Assembly (NCBI GenBank): GCA_026706695.1
Contig: JAPOYE010000083.1
Location: forward strand, 1 to 37,514
DNA from: Candidatus Dadabacteria bacterium
Lineage (GTDB): Bacteria; Desulfobacterota_D; UBA1144; Nemesobacterales; Nemesobacteraceae
Length of the DNA stretch: 37,514 nucleotides
Direction of reading: 5' to 3'
The notes under the pieces were generated by a model, which was given only the letters and a program-made list of their open reading frames with translations, made no database searches and was not told the DNA's origin. Made by a program: the position numbers and the translations under genes. Below, in pieces: positions 1 through 9,823 of this stretch. Each line of letters starts with the position of its first letter. Position 1 is the first letter of the stretch.

Positions 1-14
1 CGAAAGGACTCAAA

Positions 15-28
15 CCCTGATTTCAGGG
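15..28. repeat. Short perfect hairpin ahead of the GIY-YIG remnant
   Basis: CCCTGA and TCAGGG form a 6-bp stem with a 2-base loop. It contains the in-frame TGA at 18-20 that closes the GIY-YIG frame upstream. No T-run follows, so it is not a convincing terminator, and its role is unknown. Confidence 0.3.
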
Positions 29-635
29 GTGGTGCACTTCAAAGTTCAAGGGGCGGATATATAAAATCAGCTTTCCCGACGGATCGGCTTACGTTGGGCA
101 GACAAGACAGCCGATTTCCTCCCGACTCGCGCAGCATCGGCGGTCGAACCCATGCAATTCGATTCTGCACCGAAACCTTCTGATAATGAAGCCGACTGTG
201 GAAGTTCTCTCTCGTCACCGCAAGCAGGAGATTGCCGACCGGGAAGAAAGTGGATCATGGGACTTGAGAAACCGATAAACAGATATGTTGACGGGAAGCA
301 GATCAACGGGAATCCCGAAGCGCCGTCGTTGCGTGACAACAGGTGGCCTAAAGAAAGAAACCGGCGGAAGAGGCCCAAGTATCCTCGTAGGGACAGCGGT
401 TATCACGTTTGTTCTTGGTGTTGGCGAAAACTTCCAGTGTCGGAATTCTATTCGGACTGCCGCAGGTCGGTTGGTCTCTCAAGCCGGTGCAAGAGGATGC
501 GCTGAAGCCGAGAGCAGGGCCCGTCGAGAGGCGATAAGAAAAAGAGGAGATACTTCCGTCGCTTATTTCCAGACGAAGCTAGCGTGTCAGGCACTGCGGG
601 CGACGAAAACCCGACCGGTGGTTAAAGTTGTATGA
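21..635 (+). pseudogene. Broken GIY-YIG endonuclease with C-terminal CxxC zinc finger
   Basis: Three frame segments read as one decayed protein. Frame 3 from about 51 to 250 gives the GIY-YIG core: GRIYKISFPDG, then AYVGQT, an Arg and a His (RLAQH), and an acidic stretch ending ADREE, where the family places its catalytic Glu. One missing A in the A-rich run near 244-249 moves the frame to +2, which continues as KWIMGLEKPINR, a typical end of the fold. The +2 frame then encodes a CSWC knuckle followed by LPVSEFY and GLSSRCK, the well-known paired-CxxC zinc finger of phage and mobile nucleases. An extra A at 497 breaks the second knuckle. Removing it restores CKRC and an Ala/Glu/Arg-rich tail ending at 635. 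No in-frame ATG/GTG precedes the core and a stop lies at 18. The protein is most likely dead. Sequencing error is the alternative, but neighbouring genes are intact. Confidence 0.72.
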
Positions 636-681
636 GAAATAAAAGGATGTCCGGGCATGAATCTCGGGACCCGGTGGAACT

Positions 682-1554
682 CTATTCTATATTCTGAATC
701 TGTTCCCGTATTTTCTCGAGTTCAAGGCGTACGCCTATTGTAAGGTGCGAGATCCCCGCGTCCTTGCATTTCGCCGATATCGTTCCCGCCTCCCTGTTCA
801 TTTCCTGGACCAGAAAGTCAAGCTCCTTCCCTACGGCCCCCTTTTTCCTGGCGGTTTTCCTGAACTTTGAGATGTGAGCCTCAAGCCTCACGATTTCCTC
901 GTCAATCTCGCTTTTCTCCGTGATTATTGCCGCGGCTTCCTGGGAGAGAATAGGGTCGTTCTTATGCTTTGAGGAGAAGAGTTTCTCGATTTTCTCCTTA
1001 GTCTTTTTGTCGGATTTCTTTATGAATTCTTTTCTTTTTTTCTTTATGCCGTCAACCGTCTTTCTTATGACCTCCAGACGCCCGAGTATGGATTTTTCAA
1101 GTTTCTGCCCCTCGATTTCCCGGCTTTTGTTGAACTTTACGAGAGTTTTTGCTACCGCTTCCTTGATTCTGGCTTCCGTCTCCCTTGAGACCTCTGGTCC
1201 GGCGTGGCTTTCAAAGGAGTTCTCCATCATGAGCAGGTGCTCAATTCCTATCTCCGTTTTGAGCCCCAGGGCGGAATTGATTCTTTTGAGGGAACTGTGA
1301 TTTTCCCGGAGAACCTTTTCGGATAACCGCTGTCTCTCCTTTCTGTTTGTCTGCACGGAAAGCCTGAGGCGGAGTTTCCCCCTCTGAATCGAGTTCTTCA
1401 GCCTGTCTTCAATGGTGGTTTCCATGTGGAGTAACGATTCGGGAACGCTGGCCTTGACGTCAAGGAACCTGTGGTTCTCCGACCGCATGTCCACCATGAT
1501 CTTTCCGATCTCCGTGCTTACGGATGATTCCGCGAAACCTGTCATGCTTTTCAT
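682..1554 (-). CDS. yicC: YicC/YloC family endoribonuclease
   Basis: The product is 290 residues, the normal length for this family of RNA-degrading endoribonucleases that act in the cytoplasm. The ATG at 1554 is chosen because the protein then starts MKSMTGFAES, the family's characteristic opening. The frame stays open upstream to 1689, but that extra 45 residues matches nothing and lacks a family counterpart. Visible motifs are SENHRFLDV near residue 25 (family R-S-x-N-H-R-F), a long charged coiled-coil middle, and the conserved C-terminal DUF1732 part with KELDFLVQEMNREAGTI and a final EKIREQIQNIE. It stands alone on the minus strand, divergent from the lipoprotein gene at 1741, with only a weak AAAGAGAAA ribosome site. 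Family assignment is secure; the RNase role is known from the family, not shown here. Confidence 0.93.
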   Translation of the reverse strand: MKSMTGFAESSVSTEIGKIMVDMRSENHRFLDVKASVPESLLHMETTIEDRLKNSIQRGKLRLRLSVQTNRKERQRLSEKVLRENHSSLKRINSALGLKTEIGIEHLLMMENSFESHAGPEVSRETEARIKEAVAKTLVKFNKSREIEGQKLEKSILGRLEVIRKTVDGIKKKRKEFIKKSDKKTKEKIEKLFSSKHKNDPILSQEAAAIITEKSEIDEEIVRLEAHISKFRKTARKKGAVGKELDFLVQEMNREAGTISAKCKDAGISHLTIGVRLELEKIREQIQNIE

Positions 1555-1740
1555 GATAGTTTTCTCTTTATTTCTGTATCCGTTTTCTTTTTTCCCAAGC
1601 AGGATACCCGCAACGGGTTCGGCTTCGCAACCGCCGCCGGGTGTGCGGAGAAAACCGCGGCGCACGTCGCCGAAACTTGCCTGCGCCATTTTTCTCGTTT
1701 AACTTCTTATTTTATTCACAGGATCTTCAGTTCCCGCTCC

Positions 1741-2214
1741 ATGAGAAAAGCTTATCTTTTCGTTCTGCCATTGCTGCTTCTTTTTGCTTCCTGCGCCATT
1801 CCCGTGCGAAGTCAAGACGCAAGAAGGCCGCAGCCGAGAGTTTCTGCCACCAGCGTGGTGAACTCTTTTCTCGAGGCGCTTAAGGAACGGGATTTTAAAT
1901 CCGCTTACGAGAAGATCCATATATTCAGTTCGGACCGCGAGGGTTACGTGAGCAGGTTCGAGCTTCTTTACGAGCGCTACGACATCAGGATAGTTGACTA
2001 CAGGGTCCTGGCGACCCAGCTTTTCAAGGACACCGCCATAGTGGTCGCGGAAGTCGAGGTCGACTACAGGGAGCCGGGCGAAGACAAGCGTCAGAGGGCC
2101 AGATACACAAACCGCTACGATCTTTCCATACCCGAAAAAGAATGGAAGATAATGAAGGACGAGTGCATTGAGAACTGCAGTTACGGACCGCAAGGCGGAG
2201 ACGGAGGAGGCTAA
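1741..2214 (+). CDS. Small predicted lipoprotein with NTF2-like domain
   Basis: The protein is 157 residues. Residues 1-17 are a signal peptide (MRK, then a Leu/Val-rich core) ending in the lipobox-like LFASC with the lipidated Cys at 18. The -3 Phe is slightly off consensus. After a short polar linker, roughly residues 34-145 look like a compact alpha+beta domain: SVVNSFLEALKERDFKSAY is typical of the first helix of NTF2-like/DUF4878 folds, followed by alternating beta strands. The C-terminus is Gly-rich. No catalytic motif is visible. Its stop (2212-2214) lies one base before the dapB start, so the two are probably co-transcribed and translationally coupled. The function is unknown; envelope location is inferred from the signal peptide. 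The fold call rests on pattern only. Confidence 0.75.
   Translation: MRKAYLFVLPLLLLFASCAIPVRSQDARRPQPRVSATSVVNSFLEALKERDFKSAYEKIHIFSSDREGYVSRFELLYERYDIRIVDYRVLATQLFKDTAIVVAEVEVDYREPGEDKRQRARYTNRYDLSIPEKEWKIMKDECIENCSYGPQGGDGGG
2203..2210 (+). promoter_or_regulatory. Ribosome binding site deciding the dapB GTG start
   Basis: GGAGGAGG lies 5 bases before the GTG at 2216, inside the end of the lipoprotein gene. It selects this GTG over the ATG at 2168, which would add 16 residues ahead of the Rossmann fold. Confidence 0.75.
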
Positions 2215-2215
2215 A

Positions 2216-4146
<1,931 letters not shown>

Positions 4147-4524
4147 TTGAAAAAACTAGCTTTTGCCGCTACTTCAGCCCTTTTTCTTTTATCATGCATG
4201 CCTCCCGGGACCGGGCAGGGAGGAACGGGGGGAACGCCGTTCTCGGCCATACTCCCGTTCGTTTTAATATTCGCCCTTTTTTACTTTCTTATAATAAGAC
4301 CTCAGCAGCGCCAGAGCCGTGAGCGCAAGAAGATGCTCGCCGAGGTAAAAAGAGGCGACGGCATTGTTACCACCGGTGGCATATACGGCAGGGTGATAAA
4401 CGTCGACGGGGACGACCTCACGGTCGAGATAGCTAAAGGCATCAACATAAAAATGGTCCGCTCCGGGATCTCGGAGAAGACCGATTCCGGGGCAGCTGAA
4501 GGCAAACCCAAAGGGGGCGGCTGA
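4147..4524 (+). CDS. yajC: Preprotein translocase subunit YajC
   Basis: The product is 125 residues. The YajC hallmark is present: one membrane helix (about residues 34-52, PFVLIFALFYFLIIRPQQ) followed by the basic motif RPQQRQSRERKKML. A small cytoplasmic beta domain carries VKRGDGIVTTGGIYGRV and ends in a Gly/Lys-rich tail. YajC associates with SecD and SecF at the SecYEG channel in the inner membrane. The start is a TTG immediately after the tgt stop, with a good ribosome site. The N-terminus is unusual: residues 1-17 form an extra signal-like helix ending LFLLSC, which resembles a lipobox although the -2 Leu is off consensus, followed by a Gly/Pro-rich spacer. Either an added signal peptide or a second membrane segment is possible. 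Gene order tgt-yajC-secD-secF supports the call. Confidence 0.93.
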   Translation: MKKLAFAATSALFLLSCMPPGTGQGGTGGTPFSAILPFVLIFALFYFLIIRPQQRQSRERKKMLAEVKRGDGIVTTGGIYGRVINVDGDDLTVEIAKGINIKMVRSGISEKTDSGAAEGKPKGGG

Positions 4525-4528
4525 TTAG

Positions 4529-6130
4529 ATGAAAGGCGTGTCCCGTCTTTGGATTACCGTTATCGCTCTTTTCTCTTTTCTCTGCGTAATACTCCTTACG
4601 CCTACCTTCATGGGCGACAAGCTTCCCTCGTGGTGGGGAAAGGTTTTCTCAAGCAAGGGGATAAGCCTCGGGCTTGATCTTGAGGGAGGGATATTTCTTC
4701 TTCTGGGAGTGGAGACCGAAGAGGGCGTGGAGCAGGAAATGCTCATAGTCGAGGAGTCCCTGGTATCGAAATTCAGGCAGAACAGGATTCTCGTTAAGAA
4801 CTCCTCTGTCTCGGACGGAACCCTCACGATCGGCCTTTTCCCGGGCGCGGATATGGACAAGGCGCTTGAGGTTGCGCGCGACGAGTTTGAAAAGGTGGCG
4901 AATATAAGTTCCGACGGCTTTCTGGTCAGGCTCTCGATAAAATCGTCCTACGTGGATGAGCTTGAGCGAAACTCAATAGAGCGGGTCCGCCACATAATAG
5001 AGAACCGCGTTAAGGATTTCGGCCTCGTCGAGCCGAGCATACAGAAATCAGGCGAAGACAGGATCCTGGTGCAAGTGCCGGGCGCTTCCAAAAAAGACAG
5101 GCAGAGAATAGTTAACCTGATCAAAAAGACGGCCGTTTTGGAATTCAAAATCGTAAGGGCGGCCGGGGCGTCGCAGGAGAACCTGCTCGCTGCCGCCGAA
5201 GCCGGGACCAAGAGGCAGCTCGCGGAAAAAGGTTTTGCCATCCACGAGGGAGACACCGGGAACGAGAACGAGAAGTTCTTCCTGACTGAAAGGCTTGCGA
5301 GCGTGACGGGGGAATATATCTCGGATGCCCGGATAACGTTTGACAATTACGGAAACCCCGCGGTCGGATTCACGTTCAGGGGGGAGGGCGCGAGCAAGTT
5401 CGGCAAGCTTACCGAGGCTAACATCGGCGAACGTCTGGCGATAGTTCTTGACGGCGTGATAAAGTCGGCTCCCACAATCCAGGACAAAATAACCTACCAG
5501 GGCACGATAACCGGCACTTTCACCACGGAGGAGGCAAAAGACCTCGCGCTTATCCTGAGATCAGGCTCCCTTCCGGTTCCCGTGAGGGTCGAGCAGGAAA
5601 GGACCGTAGGTCCTTCCCTGGGGCAGGACTCGATAGAGAAGGGGAGATTCTCCATGATCGTCGGCGGCATACTTGTTCTGGTGTTCATGGTCTTTTTCTA
5701 CAGGATGCAGGGTGTTGTAGCGAACGCCGCGCTTGTGCTCAACATACTTTTCATAATGGGTTTTCTCTCCGCTTTCGGCGTTACGCTTACGCTTCCCGGC
5801 ATAGCGGGACTCGTTTTGACGCTCGGCATGGCGGTTGACGGAAACATCATCATATTCGAGAGAATAAAAGAGGAACTCATGGCGGGCAAAACCGCGGTTC
5901 ACTCGATTGAAACGGGATACGCGAGATCCGTCTGGACCATACTTGACGCGAACGTCACGACACTTCTTACGGCGCTTATACTTTTCTGGCTGGGCACCGG
6001 CCCCGTAAAAGGTTTTGCGGCAACGCTTTCAATCGGAATAGTGTCGACCGTTTTCAGTAACCTGATTGTGGCGAGAGTCTTTACGAACATGCTTTACAGA
6101 GACAAGAACCTAACGGAAGTAAGTATCTGA
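4529..6130 (+). CDS. secD: Protein translocase subunit SecD
   Basis: SecD uses the proton gradient, together with SecF, to pull exported proteins across the inner membrane on the periplasmic side. The protein has 533 residues. A first membrane helix at about 8-26 is followed by the family motif LGLDLEGG at 47-54. The large periplasmic P1 region contains RIENRVK-like and VQVPGASKKDR segments, and AIVLDGVIKSAP precedes the C-terminal five-helix domain from about residue 370. That domain has DSIEKGR, the FYRMQG turn, and MAVDGNIIIFERIKEEL with the conserved Asp. It starts 4 bases after yajC and is followed by secF 10 bases on, so one transcript is likely. Motifs and length are all normal. Confidence 0.97.
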   Translation: MKGVSRLWITVIALFSFLCVILLTPTFMGDKLPSWWGKVFSSKGISLGLDLEGGIFLLLGVETEEGVEQEMLIVEESLVSKFRQNRILVKNSSVSDGTLTIGLFPGADMDKALEVARDEFEKVANISSDGFLVRLSIKSSYVDELERNSIERVRHIIENRVKDFGLVEPSIQKSGEDRILVQVPGASKKDRQRIVNLIKKTAVLEFKIVRAAGASQENLLAAAEAGTKRQLAEKGFAIHEGDTGNENEKFFLTERLASVTGEYISDARITFDNYGNPAVGFTFRGEGASKFGKLTEANIGERLAIVLDGVIKSAPTIQDKITYQGTITGTFTTEEAKDLALILRSGSLPVPVRVEQERTVGPSLGQDSIEKGRFSMIVGGILVLVFMVFFYRMQGVVANAALVLNILFIMGFLSAFGVTLTLPGIAGLVLTLGMAVDGNIIIFERIKEELMAGKTAVHSIETGYARSVWTILDANVTTLLTALILFWLGTGPVKGFAATLSIGIVSTVFSNLIVARVFTNMLYRDKNLTEVSI

Positions 6131-6140
6131 GGGTGCGCGA

Positions 6141-7052
6141 GTGCGGATTATAGGAAAACTGAGTTACGATTTTGTGGATAAGATGGGGGGTGCGATGCGT
6201 ATTTCCATCGCGCTTGCGGTTATCTCCATCGCCTCCCTTCTGTATCACCAGGGGCCTAACTGGGGAGTAGAGTTCACCGGTGGAACGGAGATACATATAA
6301 AGCTCGCAAAGAGCCTTGAGACCCAGGTTCTCAAAGATGCGCTTGCCGAGAACGGCTTTCCCTCGGAATCGGTTCAGCGCTTCGGTCTTCCGGGCGACAA
6401 CGAGCACCTGATACAGTTTGCGCCGGAACTTGCGACTTTTGACCAGATAGGAGATTTCCAGAAAAAGCTGGAAGACCTCTTCGCCACGTCAGAAAATTTC
6501 GAGGGAGCCTCCATCCAGAGGATAGACTACATAGGTCCCAGGGTGGGTAAGGAGCTCATAACCAAGGCCCTTTTATCCATACTGATTGCGTGCGTCGGCA
6601 TACTCGCCTACCTGGTGTTTCGGTTTGAATTCGGTTTTGCCGTGGGGGCGGTTATCGCCCTTATTCACGATACCCTTATAACCGTTGGGGCCATATCGCT
6701 CGCGGACAAGGAGTTCACCCTTGCGATCGTAGCCGCGCTTCTGACAGTGATAGGTTATTCGGTTAACGACACAATCGTCATATTTGACAGGATAAGGGAG
6801 AACATGGGGAATTTCCCCGAAAAGGGCTTCAGGGAGCTTGTTAACGATGGAATAAGCCAGACGCTCTCGCGTACGTTGCTCACGGCTATAACGGTATTCA
6901 TAGTACTCCTTCCGCTCTTTTTCCTCGGCGGCTCGGTAATACACGATTTCGCGTTTACCCTTATGGTCGGGGTCATTATAGGAACCTACTCGTCGATTTT
7001 CGTGGCGAGTGCCTTCGTGGTCTACTGGAGAAAAAGAAAGGCGGCCGGATAG
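6141..7052 (+). CDS. secF: Protein translocase subunit SecF
   Basis: This is the partner of SecD in the inner-membrane SecDF complex. The product is 303 residues from a GTG start, within the normal range. After a first membrane helix (about 19-37) comes GVEFTGGTE at 42-50, the family's FTGG signature. The periplasmic loop includes IDYIGPRVGKEL. The C-terminal membrane domain has FRFEFGFAVGAVIALIHD and VIGYSVNDTIVIFDRIREN, then LSRTLLTAITVF, all conserved across SecF. It ends with a basic WRKRK tail facing the cytoplasm. It is the last gene of the plus-strand run; 115 bases without a clear terminator separate it from pheS. Confidence 0.97.
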   Translation: MRIIGKLSYDFVDKMGGAMRISIALAVISIASLLYHQGPNWGVEFTGGTEIHIKLAKSLETQVLKDALAENGFPSESVQRFGLPGDNEHLIQFAPELATFDQIGDFQKKLEDLFATSENFEGASIQRIDYIGPRVGKELITKALLSILIACVGILAYLVFRFEFGFAVGAVIALIHDTLITVGAISLADKEFTLAIVAALLTVIGYSVNDTIVIFDRIRENMGNFPEKGFRELVNDGISQTLSRTLLTAITVFIVLLPLFFLGGSVIHDFAFTLMVGVIIGTYSSIFVASAFVVYWRKRKAAG

Positions 7053-7167
7053 AAGCCGCGCTTTGGCGGATGGCCCGTCAAAAGCTCCATCCGTGCTTTG
7101 ATAATCGCTCCCATAACGGTTAAATATTTTCCGTTTTGTTTCTTAAAACACACAACTCGTTCATATT

Positions 7168-8187
7168 ATGCAGGAAGCGCTTGAGCAGATAAGAAACCAG
7201 ATAGGTTCTGATCTTGAGGGGGTCTCTACGGAAGCCGATCTCGTCAGGGTGAAGGCAGGCTACGTCGGGAAGAAGGGATCCCTCACGCAGCTTCTGAAAT
7301 CCATGAAGGACCTTCCCGCTTCCGAGCGCCGCCAGGCGGGCATTCTCATAAACAGAACCAAGAAGGAAGTCGAGGAGCTGATCGAGAGAAAATCCGATGA
7401 GATAAAGCGCAGAGCGATGGATGAAAAGCTCCTTGAGGAGGCAACCGACTTCACTCTCCCGGGGCGTGGAATGCCAGTCGGAGCCAAGCATCCCATAACC
7501 CAGGTGATGGAGCGCATCGTCTATGATTTTGAGAGGATGGGATTTGAAGTCGCCGAGGGGCCCGAGGTCGAGCTTGATTACTACAATTTCGAGGCGCTTA
7601 ACATACCGAAAAACCACCCCGCAAGGGACATGCAGGACACTTTCTACATAACCGATGACATGGTGTTGAGAACCCATACCTCGCCGGTGCAGATACGGAT
7701 CATGCAGACCCAGCAGCCCCCCGTGAAGATAATAGCTCCCGGAAAGGTTTACCGGTGCGACAGCGACGTTTCCCACACCCCTATGTTCCACCAGATAGAA
7801 GGTCTTCTCGTTGACAAGGGGATAACTTTCGGAAACTTAAAATCCGTCATCATTCAGTTCGTCAAACTCACTTTCGGCGACGATACGAACGTAAGGTTCC
7901 GCCCGAGTTTCTTTCCCTTCACCGAGCCCAGCGCCGAGGTGGACATAGAGTGTCAGATATGTTCCGGCAACGGATGCAGGGTATGCAAGGGCACCGGCTG
8001 GCTTGAAATAATGGGATGCGGAATGGTCGACCCCGCGGTTTTCTCAAGCGTTAACTACAACACTGACATCTATTCGGGTTTCGCCTTCGGCATGGGGGTT
8101 GAGAGAATCGCCATGCTTAAGTACGGGATAAACGACATAAGGCTTTTCTTTGAGAACGATGTAAGGTTTTTGAGGCAGTTCGTATAG
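7168..8187 (+). CDS. pheS: Phenylalanyl-tRNA synthetase alpha subunit
   Basis: This is the catalytic subunit of the alpha2-beta2 enzyme that charges tRNA-Phe. The product is 339 residues, normal for PheS. Residues 1-80 form the tRNA-binding coiled coil with YVGKKGSLTQLL. The class II core follows: GFEVAEGPEVE, NIPKNHPARDMQDTFY (motif 1 region), LRTHTSPVQIR, YRCDSDVSHTPMFHQIEG (motif 2), RPSFFPFTEPSAEVD, and GFAFGMGVERIAML (motif 3). A CQICSGNGCRVCKGTGW insert with four cysteines is the zinc-binding-like loop seen in many PheS proteins. The start at 7168 has no good ribosome site, but the length fits. The usual partner pheT is not adjacent; dcd follows instead, so the beta subunit must be encoded elsewhere. 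Confidence 0.96.
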   Translation: MQEALEQIRNQIGSDLEGVSTEADLVRVKAGYVGKKGSLTQLLKSMKDLPASERRQAGILINRTKKEVEELIERKSDEIKRRAMDEKLLEEATDFTLPGRGMPVGAKHPITQVMERIVYDFERMGFEVAEGPEVELDYYNFEALNIPKNHPARDMQDTFYITDDMVLRTHTSPVQIRIMQTQQPPVKIIAPGKVYRCDSDVSHTPMFHQIEGLLVDKGITFGNLKSVIIQFVKLTFGDDTNVRFRPSFFPFTEPSAEVDIECQICSGNGCRVCKGTGWLEIMGCGMVDPAVFSSVNYNTDIYSGFAFGMGVERIAMLKYGINDIRLFFENDVRFLRQFV

Positions 8188-8356
8188 TTTTTAGGGGCGG
8201 CTGTCAGATGGGAATCGTTTTTTATGGTTCGCTTCATTTTACTATATAAAACCATCAAATTAGACAACATTTCGAAGTTTTGAAAATATTTCTCATATGA
8301 GAATGATCCGGATCAAACGTTAAGCAAAATTCGAGAGAACAGAAAGGAGAACATCG

Positions 8357-8920
8357 ATGGGAATCAAACCTGATCACTGGATAAGGAAAATGGCGCTTGA
8401 GCACAAGATGATAGACCCTTTTGTAGAGGGGCAGGTAAGCAAGGGCGTTATATCGTACGGCCTTTCCTCTTACGGCTACGATATCAGGGTGAGCAACGAG
8501 TTCAAGGTGTTTACCAACCTTCACAGCGCCGTCGTTGACCCTAAGAATTTCGATCCCAACTCCTTTGTGGAGATAGAGAACGATTACTGTATAATTCCGC
8601 CGAACTCCTTCGCGCTCGCAAAAACCGTTGAGTATTTCAGGATACCCAGAAGCACCGTTACCGTGTGCGTCGGTAAATCCACTTACGCAAGGTGCGGGAT
8701 AATCGTTAACGTCACCCCGTTCGAACCCGAATGGGAGGGATACGTGACGCTTGAAATTTCGAATACGACCCCCATTCCCGCGAAGATATATTCAAACGAG
8801 GGAATAGCCCAGGTGCTCTTTTTTGAGGGTGATGAGGAATGCCAAATTTCGTACGCGGACAAGAAGGGAAAATACCAGAAACAGACCGGCATAACGCATC
8901 CGAAAATTTCCCAGGGGTAG
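8357..8920 (+). CDS. dcd: dCTP deaminase
   Basis: The enzyme deaminates dCTP to dUTP and ammonia, feeding dTMP synthesis. The product is 187 residues, close to the 193 of E. coli Dcd. AGAAAGGAG lies a few bases before the ATG. Motifs: [10 protein letters not shown] near residue 37, a [17 protein letters not shown] strand, [13 protein letters not shown], and [18 protein letters not shown], which contains the catalytic Glu and the trimer-interface residues. The C-terminal [10 protein letters not shown] segment, which closes over the nucleotide, is present. It is a standalone gene with 169 bases upstream. Dcd-like enzymes can act in phage defence and this one lies beside AbiE, but its sequence is that of the ordinary housekeeping enzyme. 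Confidence 0.95.
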   Translation: MGIKPDHWIRKMALEHKMIDPFVEGQVSKGVISYGLSSYGYDIRVSNEFKVFTNLHSAVVDPKNFDPNSFVEIENDYCIIPPNSFALAKTVEYFRIPRSTVTVCVGKSTYARCGIIVNVTPFEPEWEGYVTLEISNTTPIPAKIYSNEGIAQVLFFEGDEECQISYADKKGKYQKQTGITHPKISQG

Positions 8921-8956
8921 CATGACGGCCGGTGTTTTGCTGCTGATTTTAACGCC

Positions 8957-9823
8957 TTAAGAGAAAAGACCGGCAATCTGCACGCGCAGGTCGCTGAGCA
9001 CCATCTTCAATGCGGGCGGATCCGGCACGATGTCTCCAAGTGAGCGTTCCCAGTCCCTGCCGACGAGGGCAAGCAAGCCGTCGTCAAAAAAATCCTCAGC
9101 GCCTGTGAACATGATGTTCTTTGCCGAGCACTTGTTCCGCAGGAAAGAACTGAAATCGGTAAAGTCCATGTCATCCCTGCGTGCGCTCAATATATGCCAG
9201 AGGTCATAGTAATCGCGAGCACGTGGTCTGACCCATCTGCTGCTTTTAAATCTGTCAACGTTTTGCAATACCGCCCGTAGTTTTTCCGCGACAACTTCTT
9301 CAAGGGAATATGTATTGATTTCCGCTTCGAGCGGTTCGTCGTAATGATGAATGATTTTTCGCCTTTGCTGGGGCCTGAGAATTTTTTCATCCATGGTGAT
9401 TTCCACCATAATCCTGGTAAGCGGATAATTATGCCAAGGGAGGCGGGCCCGTATTTTGAAAGCTTCCTGATTTCCAGGGTGAGGGCGCCTTTCCTTATAG
9501 CGTTTACAGACAATATTCACGGGTTCTTTCAGGAGTCTCTGTTGAACGATCTCGCACGCTTCCCGAATGGAATTTTCCATGTTATCGCCTCTGGGCGTCG
9601 TGGGGAGTCCGGTAAAATCCAGGTCCTCGGAAAAGCGATAATCATCGAAATAACATTTCCTGAGAGCCGTACCCCCTTTGAAGACAAGGGTATCGGAAAG
9701 TGCCGGTACTTGGCTGATACCGGCGAGAATCCAGGAAAGCAGATAATCACGTTCGATAACATGCCACGGAATGCCGGTGGACTTGTGCGCCTGCGAAATA
9801 AGGGAGTAAGCTGATTTTACCAT
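8957..9823 (-). CDS. abiEii: AbiEii toxin, nucleotidyltransferase of type IV TA system
   Basis: The product is 288 residues from the ATG at 9823. The core is the DNA polymerase-beta-like fold of the AbiEii/MenT family: LVFKGGTALRKCYF near residues 46-59 and RFSEDLDF at 63-70 give the G-G-T and paired acidic metal ligands, and a later EEVVAEKLRAV holds the family Lys. RDYYDLWHI is also characteristic. These toxins transfer nucleotides, in some cases to tRNA ends. The ATG overlaps the abiEi stop (ATGGTAA), so translation is coupled. A GTG at 9874 with GAGAAAGGG before it is an alternative start adding 17 residues. It is convergent with dcd. Nothing suggests inactivation. The exact target is not readable from sequence. 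Confidence 0.92.
   Translation of the reverse strand: MVKSAYSLISQAHKSTGIPWHVIERDYLLSWILAGISQVPALSDTLVFKGGTALRKCYFDDYRFSEDLDFTGLPTTPRGDNMENSIREACEIVQQRLLKEPVNIVCKRYKERRPHPGNQEAFKIRARLPWHNYPLTRIMVEITMDEKILRPQQRRKIIHHYDEPLEAEINTYSLEEVVAEKLRAVLQNVDRFKSSRWVRPRARDYYDLWHILSARRDDMDFTDFSSFLRNKCSAKNIMFTGAEDFFDDGLLALVGRDWERSLGDIVPDPPALKMVLSDLRVQIAGLFS

Noticed and set aside
1555-1689. 45-codon upstream extension of yicC
   Set aside because: YicC proteins begin at the MKSMTGF motif; the extension has no counterpart and its start has no ribosome site.
8357-8920. dcd as an antiphage dCTP deaminase because it adjoins AbiE
   Set aside because: Its length and motifs are those of the housekeeping enzyme and it is convergent with, not part of, the AbiE operon.
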